Source: Candidatus Doudnabacteria bacterium (GTDB lineage Bacteria > Patescibacteriota > Doudnabacteria > UBA920 > O2-02-FULL-48-8). From it: 37,628 bases of DNA. The notes beneath the pieces are model-generated. The model saw nothing but the letters and a program-made list of their open reading frames with translations, was not told the DNA's origin and did not search any database. Location of the stretch: NCBI GenBank assembly GCA_016199215.1, contig JACQHB010000004.1, positions 1 to 37,628 of the forward strand, given 5' to 3'. Shown piece by piece: positions 31,045 through 37,628 of the stretch. Position numbers and translations under genes: made by a program. Position 1 is the stretch's first letter, and each line of letters opens with the position of its first letter.

Positions 31045-31515
31045 TCATTCGCCGTGGATTTCCAGCACCTCTTTGAAGGTGTGGTCTTCCACGGTTCCGG
31101 CGTGGTTGTGAGCGGTTAACACGATCGTATCATCGGATACGATCGGCAGCGATTTGAGGAGGGTTCGGCAAAGCCAGCAGGGGTGAAGAGTTGGAGGGGT
31201 TAATCCGCTTTTCTCGTCTGCCTGGGGTTCTCCAGCTACCGCCATCGCGATCACCCTGGTCCAGCCGTTGGACATCGCATAGCAGACGACCGTCTGCTCG
31301 GCGCAAGCTTTGGGACCGTCAGGCCGGGGCTTGACGTTGGCTGCCGTCAGGATCGAATAGTGGTCGAGGGTTGTTTGTCCCTCTGGCCGCCATACGAGGA
31401 TCGCGCAGCCAACTTTGAAGTCGCGGTAGGACGAAGCCATTTCCGCAACCTTTCGGGCTCGTTCAATCAGATGCTCCCGCATTTGATCGAACATCCGCAA
31501 ATGTTCTGCTTCCAC
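31045..31515 (-). CDS. cytidine deaminase-like zinc enzyme (GC-rich cassette)
   Basis: 156 aa if started at GTG 31515, which has AAGGAGGAG just upstream; the longer ATG frame to 31752 overlaps the rpsB leader and looks unreal. CDA-fold signature: C71-A-E73 (KACAEQT) and P-C113-x-x-C116-R (HPCWLCRTL), the zinc ligands and catalytic glutamate. YRDFKVGCAIL supplies the first strand. The substrate could be cytidine, a nucleoside antibiotic or a modified base. It is GC-rich and monocistronic, with its own promoter (TATAAT near 31627-31633, minus strand). Confidence 0.8.
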   Translation of the reverse strand: MEAEHLRMFDQMREHLIERARKVAEMASSYRDFKVGCAILVWRPEGQTTLDHYSILTAANVKPRPDGPKACAEQTVVCYAMSNGWTRVIAMAVAGEPQADEKSGLTPPTLHPCWLCRTLLKSLPIVSDDTIVLTAHNHAGTVEDHTFKEVLEIHGE

Positions 31516-31724
31516 GCGCTCCTCCTTCGGAGTGTTGTTAGCCAGGGAATATGAGGACCAGATAGGGAAACATAAAAATATAGCAGACTTTTGGCAGTCT
31601 GTAAAGGCCTTGCTTATAAGAATATTATATGCTAATATTTGTAAGCAATTAATCTTACATGCTTTTGGATAGTTCAGTCCTGTCCCGCGCAAGCGAGATT
31701 CTGAAACTAAATGAAGAAAGCAGA

Positions 31725-31752
31725 AGGGGAGAAGGCTTACAGCCTCTCCCAA
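31725..31752 (+). promoter_or_regulatory. hairpin in the rpsB leader
   Basis: GGGGAG-A-AGGCT, loop TAC, AGCCT-CTCCC. It lies about 20 bases before the preferred GTG start of rpsB and could serve leader autoregulation by S2. That role is inference. Confidence 0.4.
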
Positions 31753-31770
31753 AGAAAGGATAAAATTCCA

Positions 31771-32505
31771 GTGAGAGATATTACTTTAATGGAGATGTTA
31801 AAGGCGGGTGTTCATTTTGGCCACAAGACCAGCTTGTGGAATCCGAAAATGGCCTCTTACATTTTTACCCAGCGGAACAACGTCCACATCTTCGATTTGG
31901 AAAAAACCAAGCAGAAACTGGCAGCGGCTTTGGAATTTGCCAAAGATTTGGCAAGCAAGGGCGGGGTCATTTTGTTTGTGGGGACCAAAAGGCAGGCAAA
32001 GGAAGAGGTGAAGAAGGCAGCGGAAGCCTCCGGCATGCCTTACGTGGTAACCCGCTGGCTGGGAGGGACATTCACGAATTTCAAAACGATCCAAAGGACA
32101 GTCAAAAAGATGGAAAAGCTGGAGCGGTTGGTGGCCGAAGGCGAAATTAGTAAATATACCAAGAAAGAGCAGTTGATGATCAAGCGCGAGATTGAGAAGA
32201 TGAAAACTTTTTTCTCTGGAATCAAAGATATGAAGCGCCTGCCAGACGCCATATTCGTCCTGGACGTAAAGTTCGACAAGATACCGGTGAAGGAAGCTAA
32301 TCAAACAAAGGTAAAAGTGATAGGGCTGGTGGATACCAATTCAGACCCTACAGGAGTCGACTATATTATCCCGTCCAACGACGACGCGATTAAGGTCATC
32401 AGCTTGATGTCACAAGTTATGTCAGAGGCGATTGCGGAAGGAAAGGCCAAGTTCGCGGAAAATGTCGCGGTGCCTGCTGAAACCCAAACAGCAAACAGCA
32501 AGTAG
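31771..32505 (+). CDS. rpsB: 30S ribosomal protein S2
   Basis: I prefer GTG at 31771 (V-RDITLMEMLKAGVHFGH), which matches normal S2 starts and has AAAGGA upstream, giving 244 aa. An in-frame ATG at 31711 would add 20 atypical residues and put a strong hairpin in the coding sequence. Family landmarks are GVHFGHKTSLWNPKM, GGVILFVGTKRQAKE, YVVTRWLGGTFTNF and GLVDTNSDP. First gene of rpsB-tsf-TPR. Confidence 0.95.
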   Translation: MRDITLMEMLKAGVHFGHKTSLWNPKMASYIFTQRNNVHIFDLEKTKQKLAAALEFAKDLASKGGVILFVGTKRQAKEEVKKAAEASGMPYVVTRWLGGTFTNFKTIQRTVKKMEKLERLVAEGEISKYTKKEQLMIKREIEKMKTFFSGIKDMKRLPDAIFVLDVKFDKIPVKEANQTKVKVIGLVDTNSDPTGVDYIIPSNDDAIKVISLMSQVMSEAIAEGKAKFAENVAVPAETQTANSK

Positions 32506-32528
32506 TAATAAGTAATAATAAATAGAAT

Positions 32529-33113
32529 ATGCAAATAACTTCAGAAGACGTAAAAAAATTAAGAGAGGCCACCGGAGCCGGCATGATGGATGCCAAGAAT
32601 GCGCTTGAAGAAGCCGGAAGCTTTGAGGGGGCCGTGACACTGCTTCGAAAGAAAGGCCATGCCGCGGTTGCAAAGAAATCGGAAAGAGTTGCTCACGAAG
32701 GCTTAATCGCATCTTATATCCATGCCGGCGGAAAAGTCGGAGTGCTTGTGGAGCTTAACTGCGAAACAGATTTTGTGGCCCGCAACGAGGAATTTGGGCG
32801 GTTGGCCAATGAGCTTGCTTTGCACATCGCCGCGGCTTCTCCAGTGTTTGTAAGAAGGGAAGAAGTTCCCGCTGACCTTATTGAGAATGAGAAGCAGATT
32901 TACAAGGAGCAGGTCAAGGGCAAGCCGGAAAACATGATCGAGCAGATTGTGAACGGAAAATTGGAAAAATATTTCGAGCAGGCCTGTCTCCTTGACCAGC
33001 CTTATGTGCGGGATCCGGAGAAAAAAGTCAAAGATTTGATTGCAGAAAGCGTGGGCAAGCTGGGAGAAAATATCCAAGTCAGAAGGTTTGTTAAATTCAC
33101 CCTGGGAAATTAA
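32529..33113 (+). CDS. tsf: translation elongation factor Ts (short form)
   Basis: 194 aa, the short type with N-terminal UBA-like domain (VKKLREATGAGMMDAKNALEEAGSFEGAV), the TDFVARNE loop that contacts EF-Tu, and only one core subdomain plus the C-terminal helix. E. coli EF-Ts is about 283 aa, but short forms are known in several phyla. Its stop overlaps the TPR gene start (TAATG). Confidence 0.95.
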   Translation: MQITSEDVKKLREATGAGMMDAKNALEEAGSFEGAVTLLRKKGHAAVAKKSERVAHEGLIASYIHAGGKVGVLVELNCETDFVARNEEFGRLANELALHIAAASPVFVRREEVPADLIENEKQIYKEQVKGKPENMIEQIVNGKLEKYFEQACLLDQPYVRDPEKKVKDLIAESVGKLGENIQVRRFVKFTLGN

Positions 33114-33931
33114 TGCACCTTTTTCTTTGGTTGGTTTTAATTTTTTCCGCCGCGGGCATTGCCGCATTTTTCCTGTCCAAAATCCCTGAAGTGGCCGGGC
33201 GGCCTGTCAAAGTGACTATCTCCGGACACGAGAGTATGTTTTCCTATTTGGCTTTAAAGCTTAGGTTGATTGGCGCCAAGGCTTGGCATTTTATTCTGGA
33301 AGCCAAAGACTTAACTCCTCCGGTAAAAACGTCCATAACCAGCCAAATGGAGAAGGTTAGACAAGTCTTTAGAGTAAGAATAAGGCGTTCTGAACAAGAT
33401 CAGGAATGGATGCCGGAAGTCGCGGAAGTGGCGGAAAGCAATGAGAATATTTTTCTTTTGGCGATAAAAAAGAATCCAACGGACAAGTCGGCATATGAAG
33501 GATTGGGCCGATTGTATCTTCAGGAAAAAAATTTTACGGAAGCGGGGGAAATTTTCCGATATCTGGCAAAGATTGATCCGGATAAGGATACCAATCACTC
33601 GAATCTCGGTCTTATCCTGTATTCCTTGCAAAAATATCCCGAGGCTGTTGTTGAATATGAGAAGGCTCTTTCTATCAATGGCAAAATACCTGCCCGTTGG
33701 ATTAATCTTAGCCTTTGCTTTATCGCGTCAGGCGATTACGGAAAAGCGATAAGGGCAATCAACAATGCCATAAGCTTGGACGAGCGGAACATTAACTATT
33801 TAAACTTGCTTTCGGAGATTTATTTGAAGGCAGGGAACAAAATGCGAGCCGAAGAGGTCTTGGAGCAGATTTTGCAGCTTGAGCCGACAAACCGGATTAC
33901 AAGAGAAAAGCTAATGAGATTGAAAATATAG
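33113..33931 (+). CDS. membrane-anchored tetratricopeptide-repeat protein
   Basis: 272 aa with one N-terminal hydrophobic helix (about 2-22), then a linker of about 80 residues. Four TPR units follow from about residue 118: AYEGLGRLYLQEKNFTEAGEIFRYLAKIDPD, HSNLGLILYSLQKYPEAVVEYEKALSIN, RWINLSLCFIASGDYGKAIRAINNAISLD and YLNLLSEIYLKAGNKMRAEEVLEQILQLEP. A scaffold role at the membrane is likely; the partner is unknown. Coupled to tsf. Its stop codon TAG supplies the first base of element C copy 2. Confidence 0.85.
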   Translation: MHLFLWLVLIFSAAGIAAFFLSKIPEVAGRPVKVTISGHESMFSYLALKLRLIGAKAWHFILEAKDLTPPVKTSITSQMEKVRQVFRVRIRRSEQDQEWMPEVAEVAESNENIFLLAIKKNPTDKSAYEGLGRLYLQEKNFTEAGEIFRYLAKIDPDKDTNHSNLGLILYSLQKYPEAVVEYEKALSINGKIPARWINLSLCFIASGDYGKAIRAINNAISLDERNINYLNLLSEIYLKAGNKMRAEEVLEQILQLEPTNRITREKLMRLKI

Positions 33932-34038
33932 CTCGGCTTCTGAGCAAAAATTACCGGTCGTCAAAATCTGCTGATTTTTGCGACCTGCTTGCTCGCGCCG
34001 TTGCGCTGCGCAGGCTAGTTTTTATCAGAAGCCTCGCT
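33931..34038 (+). repeat. structured element C, copy 2
   Basis: Starts GCTCGG and ends CCTCGCT. Outer stem: GGCTTCTGA (33935-33943)/TCAGAAGCC (34025-34033), plus AAAAATTA/TAGTTTTT. Second stem: GGTCG-T-CAAAATC/GATTTTTG-CGACC. Third: GCGC/GCGC. Junctions ACCGG, CCTGC, CTCG and AGGCTAG match the other copies. It lies between the TPR gene and the tRNA-Thr promoter. Confidence 0.75.
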
Positions 34039-34040
34039 TG

Positions 34041-34069
34041 TTGAAAAAGAGGGAAAATTTTGCTAAAAT
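34041..34069 (+). promoter_or_regulatory. promoter of tRNA-Thr
   Basis: TTGAAA, 17 bases, TAAAAT, directly after element C copy 2. Confidence 0.6.
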
Positions 34070-34079
34070 AAGATACCTT

Positions 34080-34154
34080 GCCAGCATAGCTCAGTGGTAG
34101 AGCAACGCTTTTGTAAAGCGAAGGTCGGGGGTTCAAATCCCTCTGCTGGCTCCA
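34080..34154 (+). tRNA. tRNA-Thr (anticodon TGT)
   Basis: Cloverleaf with acceptor GCCAGCA/TGCTGGC, D-arm GCTC/GAGC, anticodon loop TTTGTAA, T-arm with TTCAAAT loop, discriminator T and encoded CCA. It reads ACA and related ACN codons. Only four of the five anticodon-stem pairs are Watson-Crick (A27-A43 mismatch). Confidence 0.95.
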
Positions 34155-34161
34155 GAAATTA

Positions 34162-34286
34162 GCTCGTACGTTTACAAAAAACTACCGGCTGTCAAAAATT
34201 GCCATTGGAAAGACAATTTTTTGCAGCCTGCTTTCTCGGACGGATGAACCGTCCTGCGAAGGCTAGTTTTTTGTAAAGTACTCGCT
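34162..34286 (+). repeat. structured element C, copy 3
   Basis: Starts GCTCG and ends ACTCGCT. Outer stem: GTAC/GTAC and TTTACAAAAAACTA/TAGTTTTTTGTAAA. Second stem: GGCTG-T-CAAAAATTG/CAATTTTTTG-CAGCC. Third: GGACGG/CCGTCC. It lies between tRNA-Thr and tRNA-Tyr. GGCTG/CAGCC replaces the GGTCG/CGACC of the other copies. Confidence 0.78.
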
Positions 34287-34305
34287 TTAAAAAATTATGT
34301 AACGT

Positions 34306-34392
34306 GGGCAGATGGCAGAGCGGTCAAATGCACCTGACTGTAAATCAGGCGCCCTCGCGGCTACGCAGGTTCGAATCCTGCTCTGCCCACCA
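34306..34392 (+). tRNA. tRNA-Tyr (anticodon GTA)
   Basis: Class II tRNA: acceptor GGGCAGA/TCTGCCC, anticodon stem CCTGA/TCAGG with loop CTGTAAA, long variable arm, T-arm GCAGG/CCTGC, discriminator A and encoded CCA. Its 3' end is part of a 70-bp direct repeat. Confidence 0.95.
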
Positions 34393-34442
34393 TAAAGAAT
34401 CCCGGAAAGGGGTTTTTTATTTGCAGGATTCGAACGGGTTGA
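34373..34442 (+). repeat. 70-bp direct repeat, copy 1 (tRNA-Tyr 3' end)
   Basis: Begins GAATCCTGCTCTGCCCACCA in the tRNA T-arm and ends after GATTCGAACGGGTTGA. It includes a CCC-GGAAA-GGG hairpin with TTTTTT that can terminate transcription. GCAGGATTCGAAC (34423-34435) is an inverted copy of the T-arm. Copy 2 at 34539-34608 is identical by eye. Confidence 0.9.
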
Positions 34443-34478
34443 AGTGAGGCAAGTCGGTGGGCGACGCAGCCGAACGAT

Positions 34479-34534
34479 CGATTTTGATTAAGTATCAAAA
34501 TCGCAACCCAGTATAGTGTCGCATCAGCGACACT
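34479..34534. repeat. two hairpins between the 70-bp repeats
   Basis: CGATTTTGAT/ATCAAAATCG (34479-34503) and AGTGTCGC-ATCA-GCGACACT (34515-34534). No gene lies between the repeats. Confidence 0.65.
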
Positions 34535-34538
34535 TGAA

Positions 34539-34608
34539 GAATCCTGCTCTGCCCACCATAAAGAATCCCGGAAAGGGGTTTTTTATTTGCAGGATTCGAA
34601 CGGGTTGA
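34539..34608 (+). repeat. 70-bp direct repeat, copy 2 (tRNA-Tyr 3' fragment)
   Basis: Duplicates the tRNA-Tyr 3' end plus its downstream terminator, offset 166 bases from copy 1, as attL/attR remnants do. Confidence 0.9.
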
Positions 34609-34651
34609 CAGACAGGCTCCGATAGAGGTTGTTTTCTTTTTCCCCGATTTA

Positions 34652-34660
34652 TGCTATAAT
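34652..34660 (+). promoter_or_regulatory. extended -10 promoter of the two-component cluster
   Basis: TGC-TATAAT, 53 bases before the response-regulator ATG. The -35 region is T-rich and weak. Confidence 0.5.
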
Positions 34661-34712
34661 ATAAATACTCAATAAATCCTTTGAGAAACATAAATTAATA
34701 TAATAATTATAT

Positions 34713-35123
34713 ATGGCAACTAAGATTTTGGTAGTGGAGGACGAGGAAATCCTTTTGACCGCGCTTACCGAAGAATTAAAGCAATCCGGATTTGAAGTGG
34801 TCGGAGCCAAAGACGGAGTTGAAGGTGTGGAGAAAGCCGCTTCAGAAAAGCCTGAGTTAATCCTGCTTGATTTGGTTATGCCAAGGCTTGACGGGATCGG
34901 AGCGTTGAAAGAGATTAAGGCCAAGCCTGAAACCAAGGACATTCCCGTGGTGATTCTTACAAACCTTTCCGACTATGACAAGATTTCGGACGCGTTGTCT
35001 TTGGGAGCCATGGATTATTTGGTTAAGGCCAATTACCGTTTGGAGGACTTGGTAAACAAAATCAAGACTGTGATTGAAAGAAAGCAATCGGGATCCCAAG
35101 CTCCTCAGCCGCCGGTGGTATAA
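34713..35123 (+). CDS. single-domain response regulator
   Basis: 136 aa, receiver domain only. The acidic pair is E9/D10 (VVEDEE), the phospho-acceptor D53 (LILLDLVMP), the switch threonine is in VVILTNL, and the lysine is in YLVKANY. With no output domain it must act through protein contacts, as CheY or Spo0F do. It begins a close-packed cluster ending with one or two histidine kinases. Confidence 0.93.
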   Translation: MATKILVVEDEEILLTALTEELKQSGFEVVGAKDGVEGVEKAASEKPELILLDLVMPRLDGIGALKEIKAKPETKDIPVVILTNLSDYDKISDALSLGAMDYLVKANYRLEDLVNKIKTVIERKQSGSQAPQPPVV

Positions 35124-35132
35124 GTTTCATAA

Positions 35133-35402
35133 ATGCCAGACGAAAACAGCTACAAGAATTTAATCAACGATATTATCGCCAAGCAGACCATTGTGCTTGG
35201 GCCCGATATTGTGATTTTGAAAGCAAGAAATGTTCCCGGGCTTACGGTAGGAGATGACGGAAAAGTGCTTTCACTCCACGGCGATCCTCAACAGGTTTTG
35301 CAGAAACTGGTTGATGAATACATCGCGTTGTCAGGGCAGATCGTGAAAAATATTTTAAATCCAGTGCTTGAAAAATATCCCGATATTAAAATTTCAATTT
35401 AG
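35133..35402 (+). CDS. hypothetical protein in the two-component cluster
   Basis: 89 aa, cytosolic, not recognised. Mixed alpha/beta (KQTIVLGPDIVILKARNVPGLTVGDDGKVLSLHGDPQQVLQKLVDEYIALSGQIVKNIL). It starts 9 bases after the response regulator and ends 9 bases before the next gene, whose Shine-Dalgarno AGGAGG overlaps its stop codon. A regulator of the kinase or a partner of the receiver is possible. Confidence 0.75.
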   Translation: MPDENSYKNLINDIIAKQTIVLGPDIVILKARNVPGLTVGDDGKVLSLHGDPQQVLQKLVDEYIALSGQIVKNILNPVLEKYPDIKISI

Positions 35403-35411
35403 GAGGCTTAT

Positions 35412-35711
35412 ATGTCCGGCACAGAAACCGCAGTTATAATTCAGGGTTTAATCATCGCGATTATAGTCGGAGTGTTTTATAATTTTTGGGCGTCAAGCAA
35501 GGCTTATGGAGGAATTGTCGGCCGAGCAATCCGGTTTTTCGGGATTGGGATGCTGTTTATCACCATCTCGGTGCTTGAAAAGATTCTGATAAACTTCGGA
35601 GTGACAGACCAAACACCAAACTTGGCCTTGGTTCAGGATGTTTTGAACCTGATCGGTTTGCTCCTGCTGGCTCGAGGATTTTCCGTCCTGGCCTCCGCGG
35701 CAAAAAGTTAG
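35412..35711 (+). CDS. hypothetical three-helix membrane protein in the two-component cluster
   Basis: 99 aa with three hydrophobic segments (about 6-27, 40-60, 70-95) joined by short loops. AGGAGG lies just upstream. Its size and place before a kinase with a single N-terminal helix suggest a separate membrane sensor subunit. No family recognised. Confidence 0.75.
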   Translation: MSGTETAVIIQGLIIAIIVGVFYNFWASSKAYGGIVGRAIRFFGIGMLFITISVLEKILINFGVTDQTPNLALVQDVLNLIGLLLLARGFSVLASAAKS

Positions 35712-35732
35712 GCCTTTTAGTTAAAAACAAAA

Positions 35733-37517
35733 ATGTCCTTAGATAACCCAGTCCAAATATTTTTACCTTTGGCAATCTATACCATGATTGTCTTTGTTTT
35801 TATTTGGGTGGAAAACCGGCGCATCAAAGACCGCCTGCGCGTTAAAGAAGGCGAGATGACAAGGCGGATGTATGAGGTTTCAATTCTTAAGGAGCTTGGC
35901 GAACGGATAGGATACTCCTTGAATGTCCAGAAGATCGTTGACGTGATCACAGGCTCGCTGCGGCAGCTGATTTCTTACTCAACGGTGTCTTATCTGCTTT
36001 TGTCGGACGAGGGCAGGGTTATTTTCCATTGCGTGATGGAAGAATCCGTAAACCACCGTTTTATAGAGGAAATCAAAAACCGGCTGGTGACCGCTCTTTC
36101 AGCTTTGATCAACAGGGAAATCAAAACCGAATCAGTTGACGAGAGCATATCGGGAACCATAACAGACGAAAGCAATCGGGGAAGGATTAAATCATTTTTC
36201 AACATACCCATCGTGATCAACAACCAGCCTGTCGGCATCTTAAACGTGGCTTCAACGAAAGAAGGTCTGTATAAAGAGGAGGAAATGACGATTCTTTATA
36301 CGATCATGGCCCAGGCTTCTTCCGCTGTTTCCAAGCTCGAGAACATTCTTACGCAGGAAAAAGGAAAGCTTAATTCCATGGTTGCGTCCATGGCCGACGG
36401 CGTATTTATGGTTGATACTAGAAACCGGCTTTTGGTCATAAACCCCGCGGCCAAGGATATGCTTGGAATCAGCAAGCCGCAACCCTCAATTTTTGATGTC
36501 TTGGACGCGGTTGCTTCCAAACTCGATTTACGGACAAAAATCGAGGAAAGCATAAAAAACGATCGGCTGACGGTTGAGGAACAACTGCCGATGAACAATT
36601 TGGTCTTGCGGGTTTTGATCAGCCCGGTTAAAGACAATGAGAATAAGGCTTTGGGCGCCGTGGTCTTATTCCATGACATTACGAAAGAGAAAGCTATTGA
36701 GAAAATGCGCGAAGATTTTACTTCCATGATGGTGCATGAGTTAAGGAGCCCCTTAACCGGCATCCGTTCAATCGCGAATCTTTTGCGGGAAGAAAAAATA
36801 AAGAATGAGCAGGCGAAATATCAGGAATTTGTGGATTTGATCGTGACCAATTCCGCGTCCATGCTTGATCTGGTCAATGACCTGCTGGATGTCGCCAAGC
36901 TTGAGGCCGGCAAGTTTCAGGTTATGAAAAAATCCACGGATCTTACGAACGTGATCAAGCTTCGGGTAACATCTTTCCAGTCGCTTGCGGCCGAAAGCAA
37001 CCTGGAGATAGAAAGCAATATCCAGCCGGACTTGCCCGTAATGAATTTGGATGAAAATAAGATCGGGCAAGTGATCAATAATTTGCTTTCAAACGCGATT
37101 AAGTTTACTCCAAAAGGGAAAATCGTGGTTTCTGGTTTTATTGCAAAAAACGGGCAGGATCTTGCGGGGAAAGTCGCGGAATTCGGATTAATCTGGCCAG
37201 GATTGAAGCCGGATGTTCGATTAGATGAAGACGCCGCTATTGTCGCGGTCACGGATACAGGAATCGGCATCCCCGAAAGCCAGATCGGAAAGCTATTCAA
37301 TAAATTCACCCAGCTTGAGCAAACAGCCGCGTCAGAAAAAAAAGGAACCGGCTTGGGGCTTGTAATTAGCAAGGGTATTGTTGAAGCGCATGGCGGAAAA
37401 ATCACCGTCGTTTCAGAAGAAGGCAAGGGGACAACCTTTTACTTCTCGCTGCCTTTAGAAAATCCGAATATCGAATATCGAAATCCGAAACAAATTCAAA
37501 AGACTGAAATCCAATGA
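35733..37517 (+). CDS. GAF-PAS sensor histidine kinase
   Basis: 594 aa: one transmembrane helix (about 8-26), a short coiled region, a GAF domain (about 55-205), a PAS domain (about 215-325; ADGVFMVDTRNRLLVINPAA), HisKA with the phospho-acceptor H335 in VHELRSPLTG, and HATPase_c (about 440-580) with N, G1 (DTGIGIP) and G2 (GTGLGL) boxes. The last roughly 18 residues (NPNIEYRNPKQIQKTEIQ) are encoded by an AT-rich CGAATATCG-type repeat and are probably non-functional. Confidence 0.95.
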   Translation: MSLDNPVQIFLPLAIYTMIVFVFIWVENRRIKDRLRVKEGEMTRRMYEVSILKELGERIGYSLNVQKIVDVITGSLRQLISYSTVSYLLLSDEGRVIFHCVMEESVNHRFIEEIKNRLVTALSALINREIKTESVDESISGTITDESNRGRIKSFFNIPIVINNQPVGILNVASTKEGLYKEEEMTILYTIMAQASSAVSKLENILTQEKGKLNSMVASMADGVFMVDTRNRLLVINPAAKDMLGISKPQPSIFDVLDAVASKLDLRTKIEESIKNDRLTVEEQLPMNNLVLRVLISPVKDNENKALGAVVLFHDITKEKAIEKMREDFTSMMVHELRSPLTGIRSIANLLREEKIKNEQAKYQEFVDLIVTNSASMLDLVNDLLDVAKLEAGKFQVMKKSTDLTNVIKLRVTSFQSLAAESNLEIESNIQPDLPVMNLDENKIGQVINNLLSNAIKFTPKGKIVVSGFIAKNGQDLAGKVAEFGLIWPGLKPDVRLDEDAAIVAVTDTGIGIPESQIGKLFNKFTQLEQTAASEKKGTGLGLVISKGIVEAHGGKITVVSEEGKGTTFYFSLPLENPNIEYRNPKQIQKTEIQ

Positions 37518-37535
37518 TATTCGAATTTATAATCC

Positions 37536-37628
37536 ATGGCTAAAGAAAAAGATAAACCAAAAAAAGACAAAATCGGATCAATTCAATCGGATTTTGTGAC
37601 TCTGACTTCGCACCAGCTGCGCACGCCG
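37536..37628 (+). CDS. second histidine kinase, truncated by the window end
   Basis: Only the first 31 codons are visible (MAKEKDKPKKDKIGSIQSDF and VTLTSHQLRTP). SHQLRTP is the H-box of HisKA. A lysine-rich start without a membrane helix suggests a soluble kinase core. It starts 18 bases after the upstream kinase, so it belongs to the same cluster. Confidence 0.8.
   Translation, partial: MAKEKDKPKKDKIGSIQSDFVTLTSHQLRTP

Noticed and set aside
31516-31752. N-terminal extension of the deaminase-like gene to the ATG at 31752
   Set aside because: It would overlap the rpsB leader, lacks conserved features, and a GTG with a strong Shine-Dalgarno exists at 31515.
34373-34608. CRISPR array
   Set aside because: Only two 70-bp repeats with one 96-bp interval, and one copy is a tRNA end; no cas genes are present.

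Overview
The window looks like a chromosomal segment of a Candidate Phyla Radiation (Patescibacteria, Parcubacteria-like) bacterium. This is inferred from gene content, not from a database match. Signs are a ThrS without a TGS domain, a short EF-Ts, an ECF sigma factor paired with a DUF5667-type membrane protein, a VirB2/TrbC-like pilin, small GIY-YIG and zinc-ribbon proteins, mostly weak Shine-Dalgarno sites, and many short palindromic and AT-rich repeats that also lie inside genes.

Layout. 1-1100: tRNA-Arg, a small membrane protein, tRNA-Ser(UGA) and a PD-(D/E)XK-like nuclease. 1100-3000: structured intergenic DNA, then an ECF sigma/anti-sigma pair. 3050-3520: a tRNA-Ser(GCU) locus holding a 5' tRNA fragment, a GIY-YIG nuclease and the intact tRNA. 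3540-5900: an S66 peptidase, a small membrane protein and a GC-rich foreign-looking gene. 5940-11510: comF, clpC, recX, htpX and lemA. 11605-15702: a coupled gatC-gatA-pilin-gatB-membrane protein operon. 15700-23000: a zinc-ribbon cassette, miaA, a 51-aa basic protein, thrS behind a T-box, and dnaE. 23100-27340: a membrane protein, rodA, a zinc-ribbon protein, rplY (ctc) and a polysaccharide deacetylase. 27280-30260: prmC, an HD protein, prfA and rpmE. 30340-31515: two more GC-rich cassettes. 31770-33930: rpsB-tsf-TPR. 34080-34610: tRNA-Thr and tRNA-Tyr with repeats. 34713-37628: a two-component cluster cut by the window end.

The genes serve mainly translation (GatCAB, ThrS, MiaA, RF1 and PrmC, S2, L25, L31, EF-Ts, five tRNAs), replication and repair (DnaE, RecX), protein quality control (ClpC, HtpX) and envelope biogenesis (RodA, deacetylase, S66 peptidase).

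The most unusual content is non-coding. (1) clpC and rplY/ctc, two genes often stress-linked in other bacteria, share an upstream architecture: an outer inverted-repeat element ending in CCCGTTAGAAA, a promoter-like segment, then a second inverted-repeat element whose arm ends within a few bases of the start codon. (2) A roughly 110-125 nt element occurs three times with conserved junction motifs, while its 15-18 bp closing stem changes sequence yet stays paired. (3) A 20-bp-arm inverted repeat follows the sigma/anti-sigma operon. (4) tRNA genes carry a homing-endonuclease-like insertion and an att-like 70-bp duplication. (5) Palindromes and minisatellites are translated in frame inside thrS, miaA, prfA, prmC and other genes.
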